29,751 nucleotides of DNA. It comes from Prorocentrum cordatum. Taxonomy: Eukaryota; Sar; Dinophyceae; Prorocentrales; Prorocentraceae. Positions 1-8,940 of the stretch are shown piece after piece. The stretch spans positions 585,313 to 615,063 of the forward strand of contig CAUYUJ010018471.1 of NCBI GenBank assembly GCA_963575745.1, in the 5' to 3' direction. Under the pieces are notes generated by a model that made no database searches, was not told the origin of the DNA, and saw only the letters and a program-made list of their open reading frames with translations. The position numbers were made by a program, and so were the translations under genes. Each line of letters opens with the position of its first letter. The first letter of the stretch is position 1.

Positions 1-460
1 GAAATCGGCGACAAACCTCACCTAACCCTTTTCTCCGCTAGGACCCCTAACAGAGGCAAGCTCTGATTGTGGAGAATATTGCATCTCCCTGGACGTCTGC
101 GGTAGCCAGTTCTGACCGGAGTCCCGAGGCAACTCCAGCCATACCCCAGGGATACCCAAAAGGACGAAGACGAGGAAAAACATCGCTGCCGGTAACGACG
201 GCAGGTTTACGCGGTGACGGCCCCAGCGGCGGTTTCTGACCCCACGTGGATCGTTCAGCCTCGAACGATCGGCGGCCTTTCGATCGCCAGATCGTTCCAC
301 ACTGGCCGATTCTCTGCGCTGGCGGCGTTCCGCCCGGCACGCCCGCGTCGGAGAAAACCCGCGAATCTGGCACGTGGGCGCCAAACCCGCCGGTCGGGGA
401 CGGCAAAGCCCGAAGCATGAAGTCAGTGTCGCCTGACTGACGGGGTGCGTCCTTGTCGTA
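1..460. other. Single-copy-looking stretch, no gene seen
   Basis: No long-range repeat and no convincing coding frame is visible. The open frames here are short or run into the downstream (GGA)n tract. The only structure I see is the octamer GATCGTTC at 249-256, its inverted copy GAACGATC at 263-270 (8-bp stem, 6-base loop), and a second direct copy at 290-297. Confidence 0.5.
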
Positions 461-568
461 CGGAGGAAGAAGAGGAGGCGGAGGAGGAGGAGGCGGAGGA
501 GGAGGAGGAGGAGGAGGAGGGGGAGTAGGGGGAGCAGGAGGAGGAGGAGGAGGAGGAGGAGGAGGAGA
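461..568. repeat. (GGA)n trinucleotide tract
   Basis: An impure GGA/GAGGAG tract of about 108 bp with occasional GGC and GTA units. It creates apparent poly-proline and poly-leucine open frames on the minus strand that should not be read as genes. The plus strand is almost purely purine. Confidence 0.9.
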
Positions 569-632
569 CCCGTCGCTAATCCACGCGAGGTAAACCAGGT
601 CCACGCTTCCTCGACCTTCTCCTCCGAAAAAA

Positions 633-796
633 GGGGTCCGAATAGATGGGGTTGGAGAAAATATCGCACCGTATCAACAATGCATCGCCAGTGTATCGGC
701 ACCGTCGGCATGGAGAAAATCGGGCTCCACATCGAGCCGCATCGCCAATTCATCGGCAATGCGGCGTGATCAGATGACCCCATCTACTCGGACCCC
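633..796. repeat. 19-bp inverted repeat around two diverged 58-bp copies
   Basis: GGGGTCCGAATAGATGGGG at 633-651 is the inverted match, with one mismatch, of 778-796 (CCCCATCTACTCGGACCCC). Between the arms are two diverged direct copies that start GGAGAAAAT at 654 and 712, exactly 58 bp apart, and share GCATCGCCA followed by ATCGGCA. The arrangement resembles a small fold-back or MITE-like element. I see no flanking target duplication and do not recognise a family. Confidence 0.6.
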
Positions 797-1059
797 ATCT
801 GAGAACCCCGAATTGGTGGCGTCACGAAGACATGCAACATCGCAAGAATTCATGACCAAACCCCTAGACCCAATCCTGCTGTGGCCATTTTCGAGTCGAA
901 TCGATCCGTGCTGGCCACGGGGCCCGAAACAGGGCGGAAACATGCGCGAGGCCCGGAACAGCGGAAATCACACTTCCCTCCGCGCGCGAGCGGCAGCGCG
1001 GTTTTGCGAGCGCAGAGTGCACCTTATCTTCGGCGCGCCCAAAGGGGAAGTCAGAGGGA

Positions 1060-1200
1060 GCGGGCCTTCTCAAAGGCTCGGAAGGCCTCTGGCATTCGGC
1101 CAAAAATGCTGAGGCTTCTCCATAGGCAGAGACGGCTTCCCAGAAGGCCCGAGGGCTTCTGAGAAGCCCCGCCGCCTTCCGAAAAGGACTGCCCTTTCTC
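1060..1200. repeat. Degenerate GGCTTCT/AGAAGGC repeat
   Basis: Short elements of the type GGCCTTCT, AAGGC and GGCTTC recur every 15-35 bp in both orientations. One instance is a perfect 17-bp palindrome at 1153-1169 (GGGCTTCT-G-AGAAGCCC). It resembles in style the degenerate repeat near 16.3-16.9 kb. Open frames across it are short and unassigned. Confidence 0.45.
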
Positions 1201-1506
1201 ACTACCCCCCATGCACACCGCCGACCGGAATGCTCTGGCGCACGGCGCCCGCACGTGGGGAGCCCTGGCGGCGGCGGAACCCTCCATCACTGGCGCGCGA
1301 GGCGCGGACGGCCACTGGTCGAAGGACAACGATGGGGGGGGAACTGGCCCGGGGGGGCATCGAATTGGAATCCCTGACGCCATCGCGTCGCAAAAATATA
1401 AACACGCTCGCAAACATGAGCAAAACATGAATGGCCGGCAACAGATGTTGTGCGGCGTATGTCGACAAATACATATAATCAAACATTGTATTGTATGGGT
1501 CGTGCA
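1201..1506. other. No gene seen; spacer before composite repeat A
   Basis: GC-rich at the left and becoming A/T-rich after about 1380. No repeat unit, RNA gene or supported coding frame is visible. Confidence 0.4.
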
Positions 1507-1530
1507 ATATATATATATATATATATATAT
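1507..1530. repeat. (AT)12 microsatellite
   Basis: A perfect dinucleotide run of 12 AT units, followed by GTACATATAT. It lies just upstream of the 14-bp minisatellite of composite copy A. An (AT)9 run occupies the same relative place in copy B (5268-5285). Confidence 0.97.
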
Positions 1531-1540
1531 GTACATATAT

Positions 1541-2000
1541 TGTGCAACCTTTTTGTGGGGCCGCCCACGCGGTGCAACTCATGCGGCTGAATATGGTTTG
1601 CGCACCACTGTTGCGCAATCTACGTTGTGCAATCATGTTGTGCACTATATACGTTGTGCAATATACGGAATGCGCAACGCAAGTGGTGCAATTTATGCTG
1701 CGCAATATGAGTGGACCAATGTACCTTGTGCAACCAATGTGGCGCAACGTGTGTTGAACAACGTATGGTGTGCAATCTATGTTGTGCGATCTACGTAAGG
1801 CAATATATGTGGTGCAATCTGCGAAATGCACCTGATTCGGTGCAGTACGCCTGATGCAACTATTGTGGTGCAGCGTGTGTTGTGCAAGCTTCGTTGGGTA
1901 ATATATGCGGTGTAGCCCATGTGGTACAACATGCGCGGTTTGCAATTTTATGTGGCGCAACCGACATGGTGAAATCTGCGTGGTGCAGTCTATTGTTTGG
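1541..2000. repeat. Degenerate 14-bp minisatellite (GTGCAATCTAYGTG)n
   Basis: About 30 diverged units of roughly 13-15 bp can be followed by eye through the core TGCAATCTA, for example GTGCAATCTATGTT then GTGCGATCTACGTAA. The 14-bp period is not a multiple of three and frames are interrupted, so it is not a protein repeat. Shorter versions of the same motif begin composite copies B (about 5355) and C (about 6345). Confidence 0.8.
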
Positions 2001-2410
2001 AATCACCTGTGGGAGTCGCAGTTGTCAAATCCACTGCTCGCGCAATCATCCCACCCACCCACCCGCAACGTGTTTTGCAAAACACTTTCGGCGGCGATTG
2101 TGATGAGTGCTTGGTGTTGGTTGGCGCATCTCTGCGGTCGCGCTGGCCCACGCATGCTCGCGCGTGAAAAGCTGGTTACCTTGGCTTGACCAACGCGGCC
2201 GCGGTGGCGCTGACCCTTGGCCACTTCGGCCACTCGGGCGGGCGCGGTATCGTGGTAACGTCGACAACGGTAAACATTATGATGATAGTACCGACGCTGG
2301 TAACGATGACGACAAAGGCGACGGCACGGCCAGTGACGGCGCGGATGCTGATCACGCCGACGACGATGACGGTGTCCTCGCGTCGGTGAGGAAGGCTTTG
2401 GAAAGAGTTC

Positions 2411-2950
2411 GGCATGCGCGCGCGGCCGCCGCGCGAATGGCCCGCATGGAACAATTCGACACGAGTCGTGCCCCCCTAGCACGCGCGCAAGGGCGTTCGG
2501 ATGATGTCGACATGCGGCGCGAAAGGCCCGCTTGGCCGAATTAATAAAATTGTTAAAACGTATGGCCTTCATGACAACCCACCAGAACGCGAGGGCAGTT
2601 TTTTGTTTGGAAATTGATGCTGAAAAACAACGTGTTGATTTATGTTTCGGGGCACTCGCTCTCGACATCTCTCTAAGGTTTTTGAAGGATTCCGGCATGC
2701 GCGCGCGACGACGCGCGCGCGCACTTCGTCCAATGTGTTGCAAGGGGTTCTTGCGACAGCACGCGCGCAAGGGCGCCCGAACGATGTTAACACGCGCGCA
2801 AAAGTAGATAATGTGGGATCATGTTATAGGAAAGGTTGAAAACCAATGGTTGCCTTAAGACTGCGCAAAAGCACGAGCGCGAATTTGTGTTGAACCTCCT
2901 TATTGCGAAACCATGCGTTTGCCCCACATCCAAACTGGGAGTCTTGTTTT
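2411..2950. repeat. ~283-bp tandem units of copy A, each opening on a GC hairpin
   Basis: Unit 1 starts with GGCATGCGCGCGCGG at 2411 and unit 2 with GGCATGCGCGCGCG at 2694, 283 bp apart. Shared landmarks are CACGCGCGCAAGGGCG (about 2481 and 2760), a GATGT-AC-ACATGCG/ACACGCGCG segment, and a GGTTTTTGAAGGATT segment that ends unit 1. Unit 2 opens with a perfect 10-bp stem (2698-2707 with 2714-2723) closing a 6-base loop. The open frames are shadows of the GC repeats. Confidence 0.75.
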
Positions 2951-2984
2951 CTTTAGACACCCCGCGCAAGAACCAGAAAACACC

Positions 2985-3232
2985 CACCCACCATATCTCC
3001 AATCGCACATTCGTTCACTATCACTCACACGCATCATCACTCACCCACTTACTCACCCATGCAGTCACCAATTCACATTTTCACACACACACACACACTC
3101 AGTCGACCACTCACTCATGCACCCACTCTATCACACACACACGCACACACTTTTCATCATCACTCCCGCATTCGCTCACCCACTCACCCACTCATTCACC
3201 CACCTACCCGCCCACTCACTCACTCACACTCT
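2985..3232. repeat. (ACTC/ACCC)n and (CA)n low-complexity tract
   Basis: A C- and A-rich tract of four-base units ACTC, ACCC and ATTC with embedded short (CA)n runs near 3080-3098 and 3133-3150. It yields histidine/threonine/serine-rich open frames in all three plus frames, the signature of simple sequence rather than a gene. Confidence 0.85.
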
Positions 3233-3252
3233 TATCATCATCACCACCATCG

Positions 3253-3346
<94 letters not shown>
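3233..3346. repeat. (TCA)n trinucleotide microsatellite
   Basis: The run is essentially pure from 3253 to 3346 (about 31 TCA units), with an imperfect start. It accounts for the poly-Ser, poly-His and poly-Ile segments in the three plus frames. A short ACTC-type tail follows to about 3405. Confidence 0.97.
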
Positions 3347-3406
3347 TAGCATCGTCATCACCATATTCCGTTTCACTCACTCGCTCATTCGTTCACTCAA
3401 TCATCT

Positions 3407-4165
3407 CACGCGGGGGCCTCGTCTGTGGGTGAATTGCTAGAAAGTCTGAGGCGGGAACCGGCCCCCTATGGAGCCCGCAGCTCACGTTACTACTCCGAAC
3501 GGGTCATCGGAATCATGTAAGTGTCGTCACGTTTGGCCTCTTCAACCTTGAGTATGGAAGGAGTCTCGGGCGGGAGCCTCGTCTGTGAGTGAATTGCGAG
3601 GCAGTTTCGGGCGGGGGCCCCCTCCCAATGGGGCCCGCGCGTCACGTTACTAATCCGAGCGGACCATCGGAATCCTGTAACTGTTGTCATTGTTGGAGCC
3701 TCGGAGTGAATTACGAGGAAGTCTCCGGCGGGAGCCCCCTCCCTATGGGCCCGCAGTTCATATGAGTAATTCGAACGGGTCGTCGGCCTCTGAGACTTGG
3801 AAATGGAATGTGAATGTATTGAGAAGGGGTCTCTGGCGGGAGCCCCTTCCCTATGGGGCCCGCAGCTCATATGAGTAATCCGACCGGGTCATCAGCAACC
3901 TGTAACTATCGTCGCTTTTGGTCTCCTGAGGCCCGAATAGGAAGGAAATATCAGGCGGGGGCCGCGTCTGTGAAACAATTGCGAGGACGTCTCAGGCGGG
4001 GGGGGGGCCCTCCCTATGGGGCCCGTCGGCCTCCTGTAACGGTCGTCGCTCTTGGGCCCCTGAGGCCTGGATATGGAGGAAATATAAGGCGGAAGCCTCG
4101 TCTGCGCAGGAAGTCTCAGGCGGGAGCCCCCTCCTAATGGGGCTCGCACCTCACGTGCTTTCTCC
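3407..4165. repeat. Tandem array of six 108-158-bp units
   Basis: The core GGCGGGAGCCCCCTCCCTATG followed by GGGCCCGC recurs near 3453, 3611, 3728, 3836, 3994 and 4117 (spacings 158, 117, 108, 158 and 123). Long units carry an extra segment with GCCTCGTCTGTGAGTGAATT; short ones lack it. Other shared pieces are TCACGTTACTAATCCGA, CGGGTCATCGGAA and CCTGTAAC. The core can fold as GCGGG-GCCCC against GGGGC-CCGC. Spacings are not constant modulo three, so this is not a coding repeat. Confidence 0.85.
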
Positions 4166-4240
4166 GGGTCGTCCTCCGGCGCGCGTTTCCTCTGGGCCGC
4201 TGGGGCGCACGTCCTGCGTTTCCTCTAGGTCGTGCTCCGC

Positions 4241-4870
4241 ACGCGGAAGGGGAGGAGGAGGAGGAGGATGAGGAGAAGGAGGAGGAGGAGGAGGAGGAGG
4301 AGGAGGATGCAGGACGAGAAACAGAAGGATGAAGAGGAGGAGGAGGAGGAGGAGGAGGAGGCAGAGGGGGAACAGGACGATGAAGAGGAGGAGGAGGAGG
4401 AGGAGGAGGAGGAATGCCCTAGGAGGCCCAAAGGAGGTCCCGGGAGACCCAGGAAGCTCCAGGAAGCCCCAAGAGGCCCAAGGAGGCCCCAGGAGGCCCC
4501 AAGAACAGGCAGGAAGCCTAAGGAGGAGGTGGGAGGAGTTGGAAGAGGAGGAGGAGGAGGAGGAGGAAGAGAAGGATGAGGAGGAAGAGGAGGAAGAGGA
4601 GGAGGAGGAGAAGGATGAGGGGGACTAGGAGGAGGGGGACTAGGAGGAGGGGGAGAAATGGAGACGAGGAGGAGGAGGCGGACGAGCGAGAGGGGAGGAA
4701 GAGGAGGAAGAGGAGGAGGAGGAGGAGGCAGAGGAGGGAGAGGGAGAGGGAAAGGAGGAGGAAGAAGAAACAGAGGAGGAGGTGGTAGAGGAGCCAAAAG
4801 GAGGGGCAGGGGTTGAGGCAGGAGGAGAAGCAGGCAGGAGGAGAAGGACAAGGCAGGACTAGGTGGAAAA
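4241..4870. repeat. ~630-bp (GGA)n-dominated polypurine tract
   Basis: Nearly all-purine plus strand made of GGA, GAGGAG, GAAG and GATGAG. An island at about 4420-4520 has 12-bp variants of AGGAGGCCCCAA. Apparent acidic or arginine-rich proteins on the plus strand and proline/leucine proteins on the minus strand come from the repeat. The mirror symmetry would permit triplex (H-DNA) structure. Confidence 0.92.
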
Positions 4871-5074
4871 AGAGAGGGGGCAGGAGGGTATCCCCAGGCA
4901 AATTAAACAAATTCTCGTGTGGGGTCCTACCGCCGGAATAAATTAAAAGTGTTCGCGACATTCGATATTGAAACCCCTACGAAACCCAAGGTTGTAAAAA
5001 AAAATCCGGCATGCGCGCGCCACGACGTGCGCGCGCGCACTTCGTCCCATCTGTTGCAAGGGATTATTGATAAC

Positions 5075-5275
5075 GGAAAAGTTTTGATAACCGACTGCGC
5101 GCGTATAGAAGTTTCTGCAAAAAGGCAGGGACAAATACGCTACGACTTGATATTTGAAATGGACGACGGCACACAAACGTACGCAAAGTGCAATACGAAG
5201 TGGGCGAAGGTTAAATCCGGGGGGGTAAACCCGAGTACCCTTTGTAGGCATGAAACGTTTGCAATCGATATATAT
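5075..5275 (+). pseudogene. Possible remnant of a BED-type zinc-finger frame
   Basis: The plus frame open from 4919 to 5323 has protein-like composition only in its middle (residues about 50-117). There a hydrophobic/aromatic stretch YDLIFE is followed by AKC (Cys 91, codon at 5189), then NPSTL and RHE (His 111, codon at 5249). This order (aromatic, Cys, then S-T-L-x-R-H) recalls the BED finger at the N-terminus of hAT transposases. The second Cys of C-x2-C is Lys and the distal His is not in place, so it would not bind zinc as it stands. The frame ends in the AT and ATGCATAC repeats. It may equally be chance. Confidence 0.2.
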
Positions 5276-5345
5276 ATATATATATGCATACATGCATACA
5301 TGCATACATGCATACATGCATAATATCATGCATACATGCATACAC
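5268..5345. repeat. (AT)9 followed by (ATGCATAC)n
   Basis: A perfect (AT)9 at 5268-5285 runs directly into an 8-bp repeat ATGCATAC of about seven units, interrupted once by ATAATATC. ATGCAT is self-complementary, so the tract can extrude hairpins. Confidence 0.93.
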
Positions 5346-6185
5346 ATACGTATGTGATGCAGCCTACGCGGTGCAATGACATTGTGAAAACTTGTAATTT
5401 CCAAATCCATGGTTCGCGCAATCACCCCAGCTTGTGGGATTGCAGATACCATGCGGCAGCGATTGCGATGATTGTTCCGCAGTGGATGGCGCATCTCTAC
5501 GGCCGCGCTGACGCGCGCATGGTCGCACCCACATGCTAACTCGTTCGGCACAACCGACGCGGCCGCGGTGGTGCCCACCAATGTGGATTCCCCAGCGCGT
5601 CTCACACGCCGAACTGGCGCGCGGGCACTTCAATGCGAGTGGGTGACTCGAGCGGGCGCGGTGGCAAGGTGACGTCGACAACGCCCGAAACACGGATGGT
5701 GGTGACGATGATGGTGACGATGGTGACGATGACGACGGTAAGGCATATGACGGCGCCGATGCTGGTCACGCCGATGGCGGTGGTGTTCATGCTTCCGCGA
5801 CGAAGGTTTTGGAAGGATTTCGACCTGCGCGGGCGGCCGACGCGAAACAGTGGCCCGCATAGAATTGTGTGACACTGGTCGTACCCGCCACCCCAAACCC
5901 CTAACAAACGCGCATGGGCGTTATAATGATTCCGACACGTGCGCGCGAGAGGCTCGCTTGACCGCGTGTGATGAATCAGGTTGGAAACTTCCAGTGTTCA
6001 TGGGAATCCTCAAGAGCGCGCGCGCAAATTTGCTCAAGAAAACCAGGTTACAATCCCGAGAAAACTGTACGAAACCTCAGGTTGATGATGGATTCGGGCA
6101 TGCGCGCGCGACGCCGCGCGCGTGGATTTTGTCAGATTAACTATGTGCAAGGGATTCTTGGACACTGATAATGTTTGGTAAACGG

Positions 6186-6334
6186 GCGCCCGCATGCTGT
6201 TAGTTGACGAGGATGAAGGTGGGTCGATACCGACTTGGCTGGGACGCTATGGAAGTATGGATTCAAATAGAAAATGAGCAATGGGGCAGCATCGCATGTG
6301 AATTGCATTGCCCCAGGGGTAGTCGCTTACTCCA
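6186..6334. other. Spacer between composite copies B and C
   Basis: About 150 bp with no visible repeat or supported coding frame. A short plus frame crosses it but continues into the degenerate repeat of copy C. Confidence 0.4.
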
Positions 6335-7460
6335 GCCGTATCCACGTGGTGCAATCTACGTGGTACTACAAATGTGGCGCGATCGACGCGGTGCAACTCA
6401 CCCGGCCGAACTTGACGTTGTCAACTCCACTGCTCGCGCAATTATCCCACCCACCCACCCACAACTTGGTTTGCTAAACACATGTGGCGGCGATTGCGAT
6501 GACTGCTCGGAGCTGGTTGGCGCATCGCCGCGGCCGCGCTAGCGCGCAGGCTCGCGCGCAGAACGGCCAGCTAGTCTGACGCGACCGACGCGTAGTCTGA
6601 CGCGACCGACGCGGCCGCGGTGGCGCTGACCGATGGGGGCTTTCCAACACGTCTCGCAGGCCGGGCTGACGCGTGCATTTCAATGCGAATCGGTGATCCG
6701 GGCGTGCGCGGTATCATGGCGACGTCGACAACGGCAGTCACGATGATGATAGTAGCGATGCTGGTGTCCATGGTGCCAAGTATGACGACAAGAGAAATGA
6801 CGGCGCCGCTGCTGATCAAGCCAACGAAAATGATGGTAACCTCGCGTCGGTGATGAAGGTTGCAGTTCGGATTTCGACATGCGCGCACCGCCGACGCGCG
6901 CGAGCGGCCCGCATGGTATTGTTCGGCAGTGAGCGTGCCCCCCAGCAAGCGTTCAATAGCGTTCGACTGGTTTCGTCTCGCCCGCCTAATCGCATGTGAT
7001 GAACAGTTTGAGAATTATGGCTTTCTTAAGAAAACGCAAGACCGCGAGCGCAGGTATTCTTGAACATCCTGGTTGCAAAACCAGTGTCTTTTATATGTCT
7101 TCGGAACTCCCGATGTTGAACTCTGTGCGGAATTTCAAGCTTTTGAAGGATTTCGGCATGCGTGCGCGACGACGCGCGCGTGTGCACTTCGCCCCATATG
7201 TTGCCAAGGATGTTTGCGACAACACGCGCGCAAGGGCGTTCGAATGATCTCCACATACGCGCGAAAAGGTAAATTCGTTAGCATGTGATGACCACGTTGA
7301 AGAGATGCTTGTCTGGAAAAATCGCAAGAGCGCGAGCACAGGTTTTTGGGGGACTATTCCTGTTCTGGGGCACTCGATTGTCAAATCAGTTCGAAGCCTA
7401 AAATGTTTGAAAGATTTCGGCCTGCGTCCACGACGACCGCCTCTCTGCGTGTGGCTGTCC
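6335..7460. repeat. Composite interspersed repeat, copy C
   Basis: Starts with a few 14-bp minisatellite units (GTGGTGCAATCTACGTGG near 6346). Next come the CACTGCTCGCGCAATTATCC, CCCACCCACCC and GGCGGCGATTGCGATGACTG block (about 6420-6560), the GCGGCCGCGG and GCGACGTCGACAACGG block (about 6600-6870), and three tandem units starting at 6876, 7155 and 7419 (spacings 279 and 264). CGCGACCGACG near 6580-6620 is locally duplicated. It lies directly after copy B in the same orientation. Confidence 0.75.
6876..7460. repeat. ~264-279-bp tandem units of copy C
   Basis: Unit 2 (7155) opens GGCATGCGTGCGCGACGACG, then carries CACGCGCGCAAGGGCGTTCG, a GATGA-CC-CG-TTGAAGA segment, AAAAATCGCAAGAGCGCGAG, a GGGGCACTCGA segment and TTTGAAAGATTTC, which leads into unit 3 (7419, truncated). 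Unit 1 has the same landmarks in the same order but is more diverged. They align with the units of copies A and B. Confidence 0.75.
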
Positions 7461-7950
7461 AATCGCCCACTCATTGCAGATAGGGGCCCGATAGCCCACC
7501 GCGCCGAGAAACGTGCTGGCTCGCCACCAAAAGCCTGTCACCAATCTATCTGCTATGTCGCCGATTCCCCCCCTGAGCCGGTCCCCTTGTGGGTTTTGTT
7601 CTGGGCCACGACTCGGGGCTTCGGTGGCCGTTCGGGGCGATGCGGGCACCCCTGGAACGCTGTCGGCGAAGCGCGGCTGCTGGAGAGCATCCCGCCGGTG
7701 GAAAACTGACGAGATCCGACGGAAACGTAATTAGAAAAGCCTCGAGCCTTGGACCCCAAACGTCCCCCCCCAAACGCTCCCCCTCAGGAGGTCGCGAATG
7801 TCGCCCGAGCGCCGGACCGTCGGCGCTACGGCGGCGGCTGCTTGCGGCCCGGCGGCGACCGCGGCGACGCCAGCCGCCCCGCGAGGCGCGCGACCGCCCT
7901 GCGTCGTGGCAGGGCCCAGTGGACAACAGGAGGGTGTGGACCAACTCTTC
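7461..7950. other. GC-rich stretch, no gene supported
   Basis: Homopolymer C and G runs (for example near 7565 and 7765) and CGGCGG patches near 7825-7870 keep several frames open on both strands. I see no domain, RNA gene or long repeat. Confidence 0.4.
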
Positions 7951-8428
7951 TTGCCTCTCCTCCTCCTCCTCCTCCTCTTCGTCCCCACTTTTGTGTGCAT
8001 GGTGTTGCTCCTCGCGTTCCCAATTGCTCACCCTCGTGCTCATGGGGATGAATTTCATGGTGGGTTGGCTGCAGGGCGTGCACGCGCTCGTTGCGACCAT
8101 GGACACACGCACGAAGCCCGAAACGTGTTTTGTCGTCCTGGGGCGCGTCGACATGGTGGGCTTTGGTGTCATAGTGTACGTGTCGTTTTCTTCCTCGCAT
8201 GCTTTACCCATCCTTCTGAAAGTCGTACACATCGTCGTTCAGTGCATCTTGGCCGACCGCGGCGCGTGGCTGCGGGTATTTGTGGCGAGCGCTCGCCAAG
8301 CCCGCCCCACGACCCCTGCCTGTCGGCAGGGGGCAGGAAGGCTTGTTTTGCTGACTATGGGGTTTTACACTGTCGCGCGGAAGCGGTCCAGGCCCTGGTT
8401 TCTTTTTCGTCATGGCATGGTGTTGTAG
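7589..8428 (+). CDS. Possible coding fragment, membrane-protein-like (unassigned)
   Basis: A 279-codon plus frame. Residues 1-135 are Arg/Pro/Ala-rich and end in a poly-Ser run from (CTC)n, so I doubt that half. From about residue 146 (DNA about 8024) it looks different: hydrophobic segments at about 147-169 (around LMGMNFMVGWLQGV), 181-200 and 206-222, separated by a charged loop (TRTKPE). Over 92 codons here I count G or C at about 62% of first, 38% of second and 75% of third positions, the order expected of a real frame in a GC-rich genome. No family is recognised. It could be an exon or a decayed fragment; the Met start is unlikely to be genuine, and no splice sites could be assigned. Confidence 0.3.
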   Translation: MGFVLGHDSGLRWPFGAMRAPLERCRRSAAAGEHPAGGKLTRSDGNVIRKASSLGPQTSPPKRSPSGGRECRPSAGPSALRRRLLAARRRPRRRQPPREARDRPASWQGPVDNRRVWTNSSCLSSSSSSSSSPLLCAWCCSSRSQLLTLVLMGMNFMVGWLQGVHALVATMDTRTKPETCFVVLGRVDMVGFGVIVYVSFSSSHALPILLKVVHIVVQCILADRGAWLRVFVASARQARPTTPACRQGAGRLVLLTMGFYTVARKRSRPWFLFRHGMVL

Positions 8429-8448
8429 ATTTTCGATGCATGTGAGCG

Positions 8449-8931
8449 GTGCTGTCTTCCCGTTGGCTGTGGGCCCCGTGGGCACCTGTGGGTGGCGGCT
8501 GGGCGGTATTCTTCCTCATGTACCTGGGAAGGCTGTTTTCAACTCGGCTGCGCAAATCTTCAAAGTTATCGGTATTGGCGGCGTTGGTTGACATCCTGTG
8601 GGACGTGACGCTATTGGTCTTTGGTCACTGTTCGGAGTCTTGTCATCCAATGTCTTGGAATCAGACGTGCTCCTGGTCGACTGCGACACGCTGGCGTCTC
8701 CGATCTGAATGTCGTATGTGCGCACAGTCGCGCAGTCGGTCACCACATGATCACCGCACATACAGTCAAAACGTATATGAAGGACGGGTGGTAAGGACGC
8801 AAGACCCTTGGAGGCCGAAGTTGGGTTTTTTAGGGCGGCGGCCGACCAGTGATAATGGCAAGGACGAGCCTCAGAGGCAAGGACACAAGGGTACCCTAGA
8901 TGAAGGCGCGCGTCCTTACTGGGCGCGTTGA
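8449..8931 (+). CDS. Weak open frame with two hydrophobic segments (unassigned)
   Basis: A 160-codon frame starting 20 bp after the stop of the previous one, in another phase. Hydrophobic segments lie at about residues 17-30 and 40-58 (VLAALVDILWDVTLLVFGHC), separated by a basic stretch. The rest is Arg/Ser-rich. Position-specific GC is only mildly periodic (about 52, 51 and 67%). Opposing minus frames are open too. If the preceding fragment is real, this could be a later exon of the same membrane protein; alternatively neither is coding. Confidence 0.15.
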   Translation: MLSSRWLWAPWAPVGGGWAVFFLMYLGRLFSTRLRKSSKLSVLAALVDILWDVTLLVFGHCSESCHPMSWNQTCSWSTATRWRLRSECRMCAQSRSRSPHDHRTYSQNVYEGRVVRTQDPWRPKLGFLGRRPTSDNGKDEPQRQGHKGTLDEGARPYWAR

Positions 8932-8940
8932 CTGTACGTC

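Larger units (their letters stand above)
1541..2950. repeat. Composite interspersed repeat, copy A
   Basis: Order of parts: the 14-bp minisatellite (1541-2000); a block with CACTGCTCGCGCAATCATCC, CCCACCCACCC and GGCGGCGATTG (about 2025-2165); a block with GCGGCCGCGG and ACGTCGACAACGG rich in GATGAC-type triplets (about 2188-2410); then two tandem units of about 280 bp starting at 2411 and 2694. Copies B and C repeat this order, so it is a dispersed family. No terminal repeat, reverse transcriptase or transposase is visible. It could be a decayed non-autonomous element or mobile satellite cluster. Confidence 0.75.
4940..6185. repeat. Composite interspersed repeat, copy B
   Basis: A partial tandem unit (tail from about 4940, hairpin start at 5009) is followed by about 180 bp of other sequence, (AT)9, an ATGCATAC repeat, a remnant of the 14-bp minisatellite (about 5355-5385), the GCGATTGCGATGA block (about 5455), the GCGGCCGCGG block (about 5568-5820), and tandem units starting at 5822 and 6097 (275 bp apart). 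The order matches copies A and C, but the CCCACCCACCC segment is missing and the copy is well diverged. Confidence 0.7.

Noticed and set aside
1541-2000. Regularly spaced 14-bp repeats as a CRISPR array
   Set aside because: Units are contiguous and degenerate with no unique spacers; it is a minisatellite.
8440-8700. Short plus phase reading FKVIGIGGVG, and after a stop VLLVDCDTL, resembling a Rossmann start (FtsZ or ThiF/E1 type)
   Set aside because: Spacing between the glycine loop and the acidic strand is wrong for both families, a stop follows the loop directly, and no other family residues are present. Probably chance.
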